Source: Cnuibacter physcomitrellae
GTDB lineage: Bacteria > Actinomycetota > Actinomycetes > Actinomycetales > Microbacteriaceae
DNA: 64,000 bases
Assembly (NCBI RefSeq): GCF_014640535.1
Contig: NZ_BMHD01000001.1
Location: forward strand, 746,214-810,213
Direction: 5' to 3'
In this document: one piece after another, positions 26,364-35,442 of the stretch
How positions within the stretch are numbered: position 1 is the first letter of the stretch
How the letters are laid out: each line of letters starts with the position of its first letter
Program-made: the position numbers and the translations under genes
Notes under the pieces: generated by a model
Databases searched by the model: none
The model's input: the letters and a program-made list of their open reading frames with translations, nothing else
Told to the model about the DNA's origin: nothing

Positions 26364-26388
26364 CGCTGCCGGCGGAAAACCGGCAGCG
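26364..26388 (-). terminator. Hairpin between ftsX and smpB
   Basis: CGCTGCCGG (26364-26372) pairs with CCGGCAGCG (26380-26388) around a 7-base loop. It may end the ftsEX transcript, or form a leader hairpin for smpB if TAGACT (minus, 26398 to 26393) is a -10 box. Confidence 0.6.
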
Positions 26389-26395
26389 AACCAGT

Positions 26396-27310
26396 CTAGA
26401 CCTTGAGGTAGCGCGAGATCGCGAACTTCGCCGACAGCGCAGCCAGCAGCACACCGATCACCACGAGGATCGGCACCACGACGATGGTCGCGTCGGCGCC
26501 GACGAACGGTGTGAAGCTCATCCGCTGCCCGAGGTAGCCCTGCACGAAGAACGTCACCATCGCCCACACCGCCGCACCCGCCAGGACGGATCCGATCAGC
26601 GCGGCGATGACGCCCTCGATGATGAACGGGGTCTGGATGAAGCGGTTCGACGCTCCCACCAGGCGCATGATGCCGAGCTCCCGGCGACGGGAGAAGGCGG
26701 AGAGCCGGATCGTCGTCGCGATGAGCAGCACGGCGGCGACCAGCATGAGGGCCGCGATGCCGATGGCGGTGTAGCTGGCGGCGTTGAGGATCGAGAAGAT
26801 CTGCTCGAGGTAGCTGCGCTGGTCGGTGACGCTGTCGACGCCCGCCGTGCCGGAGAGGCTCTCGATCAGGACGTCCGACTGCGAGGGGTCCTTCAGGTTG
26901 ACCCAGAAGGCCTGCGGCAGGAGGTCGGGGGTGACGTACTCGGCCACCTGGTCGCCCTTGAACTGGTCCTGGAAGTTCTGGTACGCCTGGTCGCGGTTCT
27001 CGAAGTAGAACTGCTCGATGAACGGCGCCAGCGTGGGCGACTGCAGAGCGGCCTGCACGGCGTCGATCTGCTCCTGCGACGCCTCTCCCCCGCCGCAGTT
27101 CGTCCCGATGGACGTGGCCGTGCACATGTAGACGGCGACCTGGGCCTTGTCGTACCAGTAGCTCTTCATCTGGCCGATCTGCATCTGCAGCAGGATGGCG
27201 GCACCCACGAAGGTGAGCGAGATGAACGTCACGAGCACGACCGAGACGACCATGCTCAGGTTGCGCCGGAGGCCGGTCCCGACCTCCGAGAAGATCAGCG
27301 CGAACCTCAT
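26396..27310 (-). CDS. ftsX: Cell division ABC transporter permease FtsX
   Basis: A 304-residue FtsX. An N-terminal helix follows [19 protein letters not shown], then an extracellular domain (about residues 45-180, with a cysteine pair in [14 protein letters not shown]). Three more membrane helices are interrupted by [20 protein letters not shown], the family signature. With FtsE it transmits ATP hydrolysis to peptidoglycan hydrolases (RipC or PcsB-type) at division. It overlaps the ftsE stop by 4 bases. Length and topology are normal. Confidence 0.95.
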   Translation of the reverse strand: MRFALIFSEVGTGLRRNLSMVVSVVLVTFISLTFVGAAILLQMQIGQMKSYWYDKAQVAVYMCTATSIGTNCGGGEASQEQIDAVQAALQSPTLAPFIEQFYFENRDQAYQNFQDQFKGDQVAEYVTPDLLPQAFWVNLKDPSQSDVLIESLSGTAGVDSVTDQRSYLEQIFSILNAASYTAIGIAALMLVAAVLLIATTIRLSAFSRRRELGIMRLVGASNRFIQTPFIIEGVIAALIGSVLAGAAVWAMVTFFVQGYLGQRMSFTPFVGADATIVVVPILVVIGVLLAALSAKFAISRYLKV

Positions 27311-28626
27311 CGCGTCGGCCCCACATTCTGGTCGTCGTCGGACGGGCTCGAGCCGGGTGCTCTGAGCCCGAGCTTCTCCGCCAGCGACAGCGACGCCGTC
27401 GCGGGATCGGACGGGTCGGCCGGCAGCGGCTGCTGCACGGGGATGCGTCCCGAGCGCTGAGCGGCGGCTGCCTCGTCCTCCTGGCGCTGTCGCGCCGCGC
27501 GCTGACGCTGGGCCTCCAGCGCCTGGCGCTGCGCCTCGACGGCGCGCTGCTGCGCCTCCAGAGCGGCGCGCTGGCGCTCGAGCTGCTGACGCTCCTCCTC
27601 GAGCTCGGGAGCGTCCTCCACGAGGACGGAGCCGGTGGCCGGCGGAGCGGTGACCGGAGCCGCCTCCTGCGCCGGGATGATCGCGGGCTCGGTCTCGCCC
27701 GGGAGCAGGACGGAGCCGAACGCCAGCTCCACATCGTCGGGCGCAGACACGCTGGACTCGCCCTCGGACGCCGGGACGGTGAGCGTCGACACGGCGCCCG
27801 TCGAGGCGGTGCCCGTCGACACGGACCCCGTTGCGGGCGCCGAGGCCGCCCGGGACACCGGGCGCGGCGCCACGGGGTGGATCGACCCCTCGGCCAAGGC
27901 GATCTCCGCGGTCAGCCCGCTGTCCTTCAGCGCCACCTCCGCGGTCATGCCGTACTCGCCGTGGCTCTCGTCGCGGACGACCTGGCCCGAGACGAGCTCG
28001 ACGACGCGTCGCTGCATGTGGTCGACGATCGCGCTGTCGTGGGTGGCCATGACGACCGTCGTTCCGCCCGCGTTGATCCGCTCGAGCACCGTCATGATGC
28101 CCGCGCTCGTCGAGGGGTCGAGGTTTCCGGTCGGCTCGTCGGCCAGCAGGATGGCGGGCTTGTTGACCACGGCGCGGGCGATGGCCACACGCTGCTGCTC
28201 ACCACCGGACAGCTCGTGCGGGAGTCGACCGGCCTTCTCGGCCAGCCCGACCATCTGGAGCACGTCCGGGACGGCCTCCTGGATGAAGCCGCGCGACTTC
28301 CCGATCACCTGCAGCGTGAAGGCGACGTTGTCGTAGACGCTCTTGTTCGGCAGCAGGCGGAAGTCCTGGAAGACGACCCCGAGATTGCGCCGGAAGTAGG
28401 GCACCTTGCGACTCGAGATGGCGCCGAGATCCTGTCCGAGGACGTGGATGTCGCCGCGAGTGGGCTTGTCCTCCTTGAGGATCAGCCGGAGGAAGCTCGA
28501 CTTCCCGGAGCCGGAGGCGCCGACGAGGAAGACGAACTCCCCGCGCAGGATCTCCATGCTCACCGAGTCGAGGGCCGGCCTCGTGGAGCCCCTGTAGGTC
28601 TTGGTGACGCGATCGAACCGAATCAT
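27307..28626 (-). CDS. ftsE: Cell division ATPase FtsE with long C-terminal extension
   Basis: Residues 1-225 are a complete FtsE: Walker [10 protein letters not shown] (36-44), Q loop [17 protein letters not shown], signature LSGGEQQR (139-146), Walker [11 protein letters not shown] and switch His in ATHDS. Typical FtsE ends near residue 230, but this frame continues to 439. The extension has a Ser/Thr/Gly/Pro-rich linker, a charged segment at 341-391 rich in Gln, Arg and Glu ([19 protein letters not shown]) that should form a coiled coil, and the tail [12 protein letters not shown]. The extension could bind a division partner. ATG 28626 is supported by protein alignment. Confidence 0.93.
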   Translation of the reverse strand: MIRFDRVTKTYRGSTRPALDSVSMEILRGEFVFLVGASGSGKSSFLRLILKEDKPTRGDIHVLGQDLGAISSRKVPYFRRNLGVVFQDFRLLPNKSVYDNVAFTLQVIGKSRGFIQEAVPDVLQMVGLAEKAGRLPHELSGGEQQRVAIARAVVNKPAILLADEPTGNLDPSTSAGIMTVLERINAGGTTVVMATHDSAIVDHMQRRVVELVSGQVVRDESHGEYGMTAEVALKDSGLTAEIALAEGSIHPVAPRPVSRAASAPATGSVSTGTASTGAVSTLTVPASEGESSVSAPDDVELAFGSVLLPGETEPAIIPAQEAAPVTAPPATGSVLVEDAPELEEERQQLERQRAALEAQQRAVEAQRQALEAQRQRAARQRQEDEAAAAQRSGRIPVQQPLPADPSDPATASLSLAEKLGLRAPGSSPSDDDQNVGPTR

Positions 28627-28659
28627 TTCGTAGAGAGGGTAAGCATCCACGACTCCGAT

Positions 28660-28687
28660 TTCCGGCGCGACTCGCGGCGCGCCGGAA
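28660..28687 (-). terminator. Hairpin terminator after prfB
   Basis: TTCCGGCGCG (28660-28669) pairs with CGCGCCGGAA (28678-28687) around 8 bases, between prfB and ftsE. A second weaker hairpin, GTCCTC/GAGGAC, sits between it and the prfB stop. ftsE may therefore have its own promoter. Confidence 0.65.
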
Positions 28688-28735
28688 CATGTGCGTCCTC
28701 TATGAGGAGGACACCGCGTGACGTCTCGATCGGGG

Positions 28736-29845
28736 TCAGTCGTCCTGCGGGCGCTTGCGCCAGCGGATGCCCGCCGCGATGAACCCGTCGAGGTCGCCGT
28801 CGAAGACCGCGGACGGGTTGTTGACCTCGTGCTCGGTGCGGAGGTCCTTGACCATCTGGTAGGGCGCCAGCACATAGCTGCGCATCTGGTCGCCCCAGCT
28901 GGCGGTGATGTTGCCCGCCAGCTCCTTCTTCTGCGCGGCCTCCTGCTCGCGCTGCAGGAGCAGCAGCCGGGACTGGAGCACGCGCATCGCGGCGGCCCGG
29001 TTCTGGATCTGGCTCTTCTCGTTCTGCATCGACACCACGATCCCCGTGGGGAGGTGGGTGAGGCGGACCGCGGAGTCTGTGGTGTTGACCGACTGACCAC
29101 CCGGCCCGGAGGAGCGGAAGACGTCGACGCGGATGTCGGTCTCCGGGATCTCGACCTCCTGCGCCTCCTCCATCAGCGGGATCACCTCGACGGCGGCGAA
29201 GCTCGTCTGCCGCTTCCCCGCGGCACCGAACGGGCTCATGCGCACCAGGCGGTGGGTGCCGGCCTCGACGCCCAGCTGACCGAAGGCGTACGGCGCATCG
29301 AACTCGATCGTCGTGGACTTGATGCCCGCCTCCTCGGCGTAGCTCGTGTCCATGACCGTGGTGGCGATGCCGTGCTTCTCCGCGTAGCGCAGGTACATGC
29401 GCATGAGCATCTCGGCGAAGTCGGCGGCGTCGACGCCACCGGCTCCGGCCCGGATCGTCATGACCGCCGGACGCGGATCCCACTCGCCGTTCAGCAGGGT
29501 CTGGACCTCGAGGTCGCCCAGCACCTTCTCGAGCGAGGCGAGCTCGTTGCGGGCCTCCTCGGCCGAGTCGGCGTCGTCGGCCTCGATCGCGAGCTCGACC
29601 AGCACCTCGAGGTCGTCGAGGCGTCGTTCGATGCCCTCGATCCGGGCCAGCTCGGACTGCCTGTGGCTGAGGGCGCTCGTCACCTTCTGCGCCTTCTCCG
29701 TGTCCTCCCAGAGGTCGGGGGCGCCGGCCTCGTCGGAGAGGCGAGCGATCTCCGCCTTCAGCGAGTCGACGTCGACGACGCTGCGGATGTCTGCGAACGT
29801 GGCGCGGAGCTGGGAGATCTGGTCTGAGAGGTCAAGGTCCAACAT
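28736..29845 (-). CDS. prfB: Peptide chain release factor 2
   Basis: A 369-residue RF2 that ends translation at UGA and UAA. The GGQ motif is in [19 protein letters not shown]; the stop-recognition tripeptide SPF is in [14 protein letters not shown]. The frame is continuous from ATG 29845, so the programmed +1 frameshift known from many bacterial prfB genes is absent. The N-terminal helical domain has the expected sequence ([20 protein letters not shown]). It begins the block prfB-ftsE-ftsX-smpB-ssrA and is divergent from the MFS gene. Confidence 0.96.
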   Translation of the reverse strand: MLDLDLSDQISQLRATFADIRSVVDVDSLKAEIARLSDEAGAPDLWEDTEKAQKVTSALSHRQSELARIEGIERRLDDLEVLVELAIEADDADSAEEARNELASLEKVLGDLEVQTLLNGEWDPRPAVMTIRAGAGGVDAADFAEMLMRMYLRYAEKHGIATTVMDTSYAEEAGIKSTTIEFDAPYAFGQLGVEAGTHRLVRMSPFGAAGKRQTSFAAVEVIPLMEEAQEVEIPETDIRVDVFRSSGPGGQSVNTTDSAVRLTHLPTGIVVSMQNEKSQIQNRAAAMRVLQSRLLLLQREQEAAQKKELAGNITASWGDQMRSYVLAPYQMVKDLRTEHEVNNPSAVFDGDLDGFIAAGIRWRKRPQDD

Positions 29846-29924
29846 CGTGCCACCAATCCTAGGGGTGACCGGCTGCACGCGCCCTCGGGACCGCGCAATA
29901 GTTCACAGGCGTAAACTAGAAGGG

Positions 29925-31160
29925 ATGAGCACGACAGCAGGCGACGACTTCCGGTTCCGCTCCATCGCCCTGCCCGCTCTCCTCCCGTCGTTCCTCTTCG
30001 CCACGGGCGAGGGCGCCGTCATCCCGGTCGTCCCGGCGATCGCCTCGTCGCTGGGGGCCGACCTGGCCGGCGCCGGGCTCATCGCCTCCATGCTCGTCGT
30101 CGGACAGCTCGCCGGCGACATCCCGAGCGGGTGGGTGGTGTCGCGGATCGGCGAGCGGCGCGCGATGATCGGGGCCGCCGCCCTCGCCGTCGTCGCCGTG
30201 CTGATCTCCCTCCTGGCCCCGAACGCCGTCGTGTTCGGCGTCGGCGTCTTCCTGATCGGGCTGGCCGCAGCGGTCTTCGCCCTAGCCCGTCAGGCCTTCA
30301 TGACCGCGTTCGTCCCGCTGCGCATCCGCGCCAGGGCGCTCTCCACGCTGGGCGGGGCGTTCCGCGCGGGCTGGTTCATCGGCCCCTTCCTCGGCGCCGG
30401 CGTGATCGCGCTGACCGGATCCCCGCACGCCGCGTTCCTCGTCCAGATCGTCGCCGCCGTCGCGGTGACGATCCTGCTCCTGGTCATGCCCGACCCCACC
30501 GCTCGACTGGCGAAGCCGGATGCCGGGGCACGCGAGGTCGAGGCCGAGTCGCGGGGCCTGCTGCCGACGATCTGGCAGCACCGACGCGTGCTCGCCACGA
30601 TGGGCGCCGGGGCGTCGATCGTCGGCGCCCTCCGCGCCAGCCGCATGGCGATCCTGCCCCTGTGGGCCGTGAGCATCGGGCTCGGCGACTCGACGACCGC
30701 TCTGGTGATCGGCATCGGAGCCGCCGCCGACTTCGCGCTGTTCTACACCAGCGGACAGATCATGGACCGCTTCGGCAGGCTCTGGAGCGTCATCCCGTCG
30801 ATGGTCGGGATGGGGATCGCCCTCGTCGTGCTGTCGTTCACCCATGACCTCTCGGCCTCGACGATCTGGTTCACGGTGATCGCGATCGCGATGGGCGTCG
30901 CGAACGGCATCGGCAGCGGCATCATCATGACGCTCAGCGCCGACCTGGCTCCCCGCACGGATCCGGCGCCCTTCCTCGGCGCCTTCCGGTTCACGGCGGA
31001 TGCGGGCAGCGCGGCCGCCCCCGTCCTCGTCGCCGGCGTCGTGGCGGTGGCCTCGCTGCCCCTCGCCACCGCCCTGGTGGGCGTCACCGGCTTGGCGGGC
31101 GCCGCCATGCTCGCCCGGTGGATCCCCCGCTACCTGCCCCGGCGCCCCGCAACGCCGTAG
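29925..31160 (+). CDS. MFS transporter
   Basis: A 411-residue major facilitator with about twelve hydrophobic segments. The loop 2-3 motif is SGWVVSRIGERRAMIGAAA, a recognisable variant of G-x3-D-R-x-G-R-R. Loop 8-9 has GQIMDRFGRLWSVIPSM. It resembles drug or metabolite exporters; the substrate is unknown. TAAACT (29912-29917) is seven bases before ATG 29925, with no spaced ribosome site, suggesting a leaderless mRNA. The tRNA-Leu gene follows 55 bases later on the same strand. Confidence 0.85.
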   Translation: MSTTAGDDFRFRSIALPALLPSFLFATGEGAVIPVVPAIASSLGADLAGAGLIASMLVVGQLAGDIPSGWVVSRIGERRAMIGAAALAVVAVLISLLAPNAVVFGVGVFLIGLAAAVFALARQAFMTAFVPLRIRARALSTLGGAFRAGWFIGPFLGAGVIALTGSPHAAFLVQIVAAVAVTILLLVMPDPTARLAKPDAGAREVEAESRGLLPTIWQHRRVLATMGAGASIVGALRASRMAILPLWAVSIGLGDSTTALVIGIGAAADFALFYTSGQIMDRFGRLWSVIPSMVGMGIALVVLSFTHDLSASTIWFTVIAIAMGVANGIGSGIIMTLSADLAPRTDPAPFLGAFRFTADAGSAAAPVLVAGVVAVASLPLATALVGVTGLAGAAMLARWIPRYLPRRPATP

Positions 31161-31196
31161 GAGCGTTCAGCCGTGAGTCTGCTGACTCGCACGCCC

Positions 31197-31202
31197 TACA
31201 CT
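31197..31202 (+). promoter_or_regulatory. -10 box of the tRNA-Leu gene
   Basis: TACACT, with TGAGTC 17 bases upstream as a weak -35, lies 13 bases before the mature 5' end of the tRNA. Spacing fits a short 5' leader removed by RNase P. Confidence 0.5.
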
Positions 31203-31215
31203 TGGAATCGCCTCA

Positions 31216-31297
31216 GCGGGAGTGGTGGAATTGGCAGACACGCAGGATTTAGGTTCCTGTGCTTTCGAGCGTGAGGGTTCAAGTCCCTCCTTCCGCA
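31216..31297 (+). tRNA. tRNA-Leu (anticodon UAG)
   Basis: The acceptor arms GCGGGAG and CTTCCGC pair (one G-U), followed by discriminator A. The D arm contains GTGGTGGAATTGGCAGACAC, the anticodon arm CAGGA-TTTAGGT-TCCTG gives anticodon UAG, and the variable arm is long (TGCTTTCGAGCG) as in class II leucine tRNAs. The T arm is GAGGGTTCAAGTCCCTC. CCA is not encoded (CGA follows). Confidence 0.95.
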
Positions 31298-31366
31298 CGA
31301 CGACCTGACTCCGGTCGCGGTCGTCGACCGCCGCAGTGTGCCCACGCCCTGCCGACAGGAGACCCC

Positions 31367-32134
31367 GTGATCCCGCATTCCGTGCCCGCAGCACTCATCC
31401 CCTGGCTCGATCCCAACACCCTGCTCGGCGGCGTGTTCGGCCCCGTGGCCCTCGTCGTCGTCTGCGCCATCGTCTTCGCCGAGACGGGCCTCCTCGTCGG
31501 CTTCCTGCTCCCCGGCGACACGCTCCTGTTCTTCACGGGCGTGCTCGCCACCACCGGCAAGTTCGGCGTCGACATCTGGTGGGTCTGCCTGGCGATCTCC
31601 CTGGCCGCGTTCCTCGGCGGCGAGGTGGGCTACCTCATCGGCCACAAGCTCGGCCCGCGCGTCTTCGAGCGCAAGGAGTCGGGCCTCTTCAGCGTGCGCA
31701 ACGTCGAGCGCACCAACGCCTTCTTCGAGCGCTACGGCGGCTTCGCCGTGATCGTCGCCCGGTTCGTCCCCATCGTCCGCACGTTCGCCCCCATCGCCGC
31801 GGGCGTCGGGCACATGAACTATCGGCGCTACTCGCTCTACAACGCGATCGGCGCGCTGATCTGGGGATCCGGTGTCACGCTCCTCGGGTTCGGCCTGGGC
31901 CAGATCCCGTTCGTGCGCGAGTTCGCCGAGAAGTACCTCGACATCGTGCTCATCGGCGTGGTCGTCCTCACCGTGATCCCGACGGTCTTCCACTACGTCC
32001 GGGAGTCGCGTCGCGCGAAGCGCGAGGCCGGCGCCGCCGAGGCCGAGGAGGTCGAGATCACGGGGGCCGCCGAGCAGCTCACCCTCGAGCCCGACGTCTT
32101 CGACGACCCGAGCACCCGCAAGAACGCCGACTGA
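31367..32134 (+). CDS. DedA-family membrane protein
   Basis: A 255-residue DedA (SNARE-associated) protein, a group that includes phospholipid or undecaprenyl-phosphate flippases. Motifs are FAETGLLVGFLLPGDTLLFF, FLGGEVGYLIGHKLG, FFERYGGFAVIVARFVPIVR and TFAPIAAGVGHMNYRRY. The C-terminal 45 residues are charged and acidic and lie outside the membrane. GTG 31367 has ACAGGAG six bases upstream. It is downstream of tRNA-Leu and convergent with the CDF gene. Confidence 0.88.
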   Translation: MIPHSVPAALIPWLDPNTLLGGVFGPVALVVVCAIVFAETGLLVGFLLPGDTLLFFTGVLATTGKFGVDIWWVCLAISLAAFLGGEVGYLIGHKLGPRVFERKESGLFSVRNVERTNAFFERYGGFAVIVARFVPIVRTFAPIAAGVGHMNYRRYSLYNAIGALIWGSGVTLLGFGLGQIPFVREFAEKYLDIVLIGVVVLTVIPTVFHYVRESRRAKREAGAAEAEEVEITGAAEQLTLEPDVFDDPSTRKNAD

Positions 32135-32169
32135 CGACGACCCGATCCCCGGCGCATCCGGCCCGCGGG

Positions 32170-33099
32170 TCAGCGGTGCGTGCGGTCCTCGTTCTCGGCG
32201 CGCTCTGCCGGTTCGAGCTGGAAGGTCGAGTGCTCGACGTCGAAGTGCTCGGCCAGGCACGAGTCGAGCGACTCGAGCAGCGCGGCGGTGCCGCCGGACT
32301 CGAACACCTCCTGTCGGCAGACGACGTGGGCGGAGAACACGTACCGGCCCGACGTGATCGACCAGATGTGCACGTCGTGCACCGCCGCGACTCCGGGCTG
32401 GGCGAGCAGATGCTCCCGGATCTGGTCGACGTCCATCGACGGCGGGGTCGACTGCGCGAGCACGCCGACGACGTCCTTGAGGAGCGAGACGGCGCGGGGG
32501 ACGATCATCGCCGCGATGAGGAGAGACGCGATCGCATCCGCCTTCTCGAACCCGGTGGTGAGGATCACGAGGGCGGCGGCGATCACCGCGAGCGATCCGA
32601 GCAGGTCGCCGAGCACCTCGAGGTAGGCGCCGCGCATGTTGATCGACTCCTTGGCGCCACCGCGGAGGATCAGGAGGCTGACGGTGTTGGCGACCAGACC
32701 GATCGCCGCGACGCCGAGCATCAGTCCGCCGGCGATCTCCCCCGGCGCTGGATCGATGAGGCGGGTGATCGCCTCCACCGTGACGGACACCGCGACGACC
32801 ACCAGGATGACCCCGTTGATCAGCGCGCCGAAGACCTCCGCGCGCTGATAGCCGTAGGTCAGCCGGTCGGTCGCCGGACGCGCGGCGATGATAGTCGCGA
32901 TGAGCGCGATGATGAGGCCCACGAGGTCGGACAGCATGTGACCGGCATCCGCCAGCAGCGACAGGGACCCCGTGGCGAGCGCACCCACGACCTCGACGAC
33001 CAGCACCACCGCGACGATGCAGATCGCCGCCATCAGGCGCGTGCGATTGGCGCCTGCGGCGTGGTCGTGGGAGTGGGCGTGCCCGTGGTTCTCGGTCAT
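32170..33099 (-). CDS. Cation diffusion facilitator (CzcD/ZitB type)
   Basis: A 309-residue metal exporter. A His-rich N terminus (ENHGHAHSHDHAAG) precedes six membrane helices. Metal-site pairs include LLADAGHMLSD (Asp and His in helix 2) and helix 5 residues near LLGSLAVIAAALVIL, and the cytoplasmic ferredoxin-like domain has VHDVHIWSI. Zn2+ or Co2+ is likely. ATG 33099 is seven bases after TACCCT (minus, 33112 to 33107), suggesting a leaderless mRNA. A 15-base palindrome at 33154-33168 lies upstream of the promoter. Confidence 0.88.
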   Translation of the reverse strand: MTENHGHAHSHDHAAGANRTRLMAAICIVAVVLVVEVVGALATGSLSLLADAGHMLSDLVGLIIALIATIIAARPATDRLTYGYQRAEVFGALINGVILVVVAVSVTVEAITRLIDPAPGEIAGGLMLGVAAIGLVANTVSLLILRGGAKESINMRGAYLEVLGDLLGSLAVIAAALVILTTGFEKADAIASLLIAAMIVPRAVSLLKDVVGVLAQSTPPSMDVDQIREHLLAQPGVAAVHDVHIWSITSGRYVFSAHVVCRQEVFESGGTAALLESLDSCLAEHFDVEHSTFQLEPAERAENEDRTHR

Positions 33100-33153
33100 C
33101 AGGACCAGGGTAGAGCCCGTGGCAGCTCGAGGAGGCCCGTGTCGCCTTCTCGG

Positions 33154-33189
33154 GAACGAGGCTCGTTCTCAACAGGACCGCGCGGTCCT
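33154..33189. other. Two palindromes between the CDF gene and rdgB
   Basis: GAACGAG-g-CTCGTTC (33154-33168) and AGGACCGC-GCGGTCCT (33174-33189) lie between the CDF promoter and the end of rdgB. The second may be a terminator of the murI-rph-rdgB transcript. The first could be either a terminator or a regulator site for the CDF gene. Confidence 0.4.
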
Positions 33190-33203
33190 CGGGCCCTTCG
33201 GCC

Positions 33204-33800
33204 TCAGGCGCCGGTGAGCTCCCGCAGGACGGGCAGCGCCAGCGCGAACGCCCGCGCCCGATGGCTCAGGGCGTTCTTCTCCTCCGGAGCCAGCTCGGCC
33301 GCTGAACGCGTCTGTCCCTCCGGCAAGAAGATCGGGTCGTACCCGAAGCCGCCCTCGCCGCGCTCCTCGTGCAGCAGGCGACCCGGCCAGCGGCCCTCGA
33401 CGACACGCTCGGTTCCGGAGGTCGGGTCGACCATCGCGATGGTGCAGAAGAAGGTCGCGGCGCGGTGCTCATCCGCCATGTCGGCGAGCTGGTCGAGGAG
33501 GAGCAGCCGGTTCGCGACGTCACCCCGGCCGTGGCCGGCCCAGCGAGCGGAGAAGATCCCCGGCGCGCCGCCGAGGACGTCCACGCTCAACCCGGAGTCG
33601 TCGGCGAGCGAGAGGCGTCCGCTGTGGGCTGCCGCGGTGCGGGCCTTGATGAGGGCGTTCGCGGCGAACGAGGTGCCGTCCTCGACCGGCGAGGGCCCGT
33701 CGTAGGCCAGGACCTCGATCCCGGCTCCCGCCGAGTCGACGATCTGCTGGAACTCGCGCACCTTGTGCGCGCTGTGGGTGGCGAGGACGACGGCGCTCAT
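33204..33800 (-). CDS. rdgB: XTP/dITP pyrophosphatase (HAM1/RdgB)
   Basis: A 198-residue house-cleaning enzyme that hydrolyses dITP, XTP and ITP. Motifs are [69 protein letters not shown] and [12 protein letters not shown] 33800 overlaps the rph stop (ATGA), so it is translationally coupled in murI-rph-rdgB, a common actinobacterial order. Confidence 0.94.
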   Translation of the reverse strand: MSAVVLATHSAHKVREFQQIVDSAGAGIEVLAYDGPSPVEDGTSFAANALIKARTAAAHSGRLSLADDSGLSVDVLGGAPGIFSARWAGHGRGDVANRLLLLDQLADMADEHRAATFFCTIAMVDPTSGTERVVEGRWPGRLLHEERGEGGFGYDPIFLPEGQTRSAAELAPEEKNALSHRARAFALALPVLRELTGA

Positions 33801-34549
33801 GAGGCGGGCGCGAGCGGGTCGTAGCCGAGCGCCTCGCGCTGGATGCGGGCCAGGTCGGCGTTCCCGGCCACGGCGAGGTCGAGCAGCGTGTCGAGCTCGC
33901 TGCGATCGAAGGGGGCCTGCTCGGCGGTGCCCTGGACCTCGACGAACAGTCCGCGCCCGGTCACGACCACGTTCATGTCGGTCTCCGCCTTCACGTCCTC
34001 CACGTAGGGCAGGTCGAGCATGGGCACGCCGTCGATGATCCCGACCGAGACCGCGGACACGCTGTCGAACAGCGGACGCGACCGCTGCCCGACGAGCTTC
34101 TGACCGCGGGCCCACTGGATGGCGTCGGCCATCGCCACGTAGGCTCCGGTGATCGCGGCGGTGCGGGTGCCGCCGTCCGCCTGAAGGACGTCGCAGTCGA
34201 GCACGATGGTGTTCTCGCCGAGAGCCTTCATGTCGACCACGGCACGCAGCGACCGGCCGATGAGGCGCGAGATCTCGTGCGTCCGGCCGCCGATGCGGCC
34301 CTTCACCGACTCGCGGTCGGTGCGGTCGTTCGTCGAGCGGGGAAGCATGGCGTACTCGGCGGTGACCCAGCCCTTGCCGCTGCCCTGCTTCCAGCGGGGG
34401 ACGCCGCCGGTGAAGGAGGCGGTGCAGAGCACGCGGGTGCGTCCGAACGAGATGAGCGCGGAGCCCTCAGCCTGGTCGCTCCAGCCTCGCTCGATCGTCA
34501 CGGGGCGGAGCTCGGACGGAGTGCGTCCGTCGGCACGGGTGGTGGTCAC
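33797..34549 (-). CDS. rph: Ribonuclease PH
   Basis: A 250-residue phosphorolytic 3'-5' exoribonuclease that trims tRNA 3' ends. Signature segments are [38 protein letters not shown]-like (here [14 protein letters not shown]), [40 protein letters not shown] and [18 protein letters not shown]. The start is GTG 34549 overlapping the murI stop. Length is standard. Confidence 0.96.
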   Translation of the reverse strand: MTTTRADGRTPSELRPVTIERGWSDQAEGSALISFGRTRVLCTASFTGGVPRWKQGSGKGWVTAEYAMLPRSTNDRTDRESVKGRIGGRTHEISRLIGRSLRAVVDMKALGENTIVLDCDVLQADGGTRTAAITGAYVAMADAIQWARGQKLVGQRSRPLFDSVSAVSVGIIDGVPMLDLPYVEDVKAETDMNVVVTGRGLFVEVQGTAEQAPFDRSELDTLLDLAVAGNADLARIQREALGYDPLAPAS

Positions 34550-35391
34550 GAGTGGTCCTCCTGGAGGCGGGCGCGGGCGGGGATGGTGATGGTCCCGGTC
34601 TCGACGAGCTCGACTCGCGAGACCTCAGGACCGAGGAAGCGGTCGGCGAGGCGGAGGAACTCCTCCGCGCTCTCCCCCGTCGCCTCGTAGCGGTAGGTGG
34701 GCGGAAGGGGCGACGTGCGCTGGATGCCGCGCCCCACGAGGGTGCGGTAGACGTCGTTCGCGGTCTCGGTGTCGCTCGACACCAGCCGCACGCCGTCGCC
34801 GACGACGTAGGAGATCGCGCCCTTGAGGAAGGGGTAGTGCGTGCAGCCGAGCACCAGCGTGTCGATGTCCTGCTCGACCAGAGGCCGCAGGTAGCCCTCG
34901 GCGAGGCGGACCAGCTCGTCGCTGGTGGTGTCGCCCGCCTCCACGTGCTCGACGAACTCAGGGCACGCCTGGGTGAACAGGCGCAGGTGCGGGGCCGCGG
35001 CGAAGGCGTCCTCGTAGGCACGCGAGGTGATGGTGGCCGTGGTGCCGATGACGCCCACGCGATCGTTGCGCGTCACGGAGACCGCGGTGCGGACCGCCGG
35101 CTGGATGACCTCGATGACCGGGACGCTGTAGCGCTCCCGCGCATCCCGCAGCATCGCGGCGGACGCCGTGTTGCAGGCGATCACGAGCATCTTCACGTCC
35201 TGCTCGACCAGGTCGTCGAGCACCTCGAGGGCGAAGCGACGGACGTCGGCGAGGGGCTTGGGCCCGTACGGCGAGTGCCGGGTGTCGCCGATGTAGAGGA
35301 TCGACTCCTGCGGCAGCTGGTCGCGGACCGCCCGGGCCACCGTGAGTCCGCCGACTCCGGAGTCGAAGATACCGATGGGCGCGTCACTCAC
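34546..35391 (-). CDS. murI: Glutamate racemase
   Basis: A 281-residue racemase providing D-glutamate for peptidoglycan. The two catalytic cysteines are in [12 protein letters not shown] and [15 protein letters not shown]; the N terminus is [20 protein letters not shown] 35391 has no good ribosome site; the frame remains open upstream but without family similarity. It is the first gene of a tightly coupled operon with rph and rdgB and is divergent from pncB. Confidence 0.95.
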   Translation of the reverse strand: MSDAPIGIFDSGVGGLTVARAVRDQLPQESILYIGDTRHSPYGPKPLADVRRFALEVLDDLVEQDVKMLVIACNTASAAMLRDARERYSVPVIEVIQPAVRTAVSVTRNDRVGVIGTTATITSRAYEDAFAAAPHLRLFTQACPEFVEHVEAGDTTSDELVRLAEGYLRPLVEQDIDTLVLGCTHYPFLKGAISYVVGDGVRLVSSDTETANDVYRTLVGRGIQRTSPLPPTYRYEATGESAEEFLRLADRFLGPEVSRVELVETGTITIPARARLQEDHS

Positions 35392-35399
35392 GAGGAGAC

Positions 35400-35435
35400 A
35401 GCCTACCCGCGTGAACCGGGAGGCCCGGTTAGGCT
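35400..35435. promoter_or_regulatory. Inverted repeat containing the pncB -10 box
   Basis: AACCGGG-agg-CCCGGTT (35414-35430) is a perfect hairpin. AGCCTA (35400-35405) and TAGGCT (35430-35435) extend it. TAGGCT is seven bases before GTG 35443 and is a likely -10 box, so the repeat overlaps the promoter and could be an operator for pncB or murI. Confidence 0.45.
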
Positions 35436-35442
35436 CGGGAGG

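Noticed and set aside
24509-27460. A plus-strand open frame of 983 codons across SIMPL, SDR, smpB and ftsX
   Set aside because: It crosses four genes with good family matches on other frames and shows no domain.
28736-29845. Programmed frameshift in prfB
   Set aside because: The frame is open throughout and the N-terminal domain aligns without a break.
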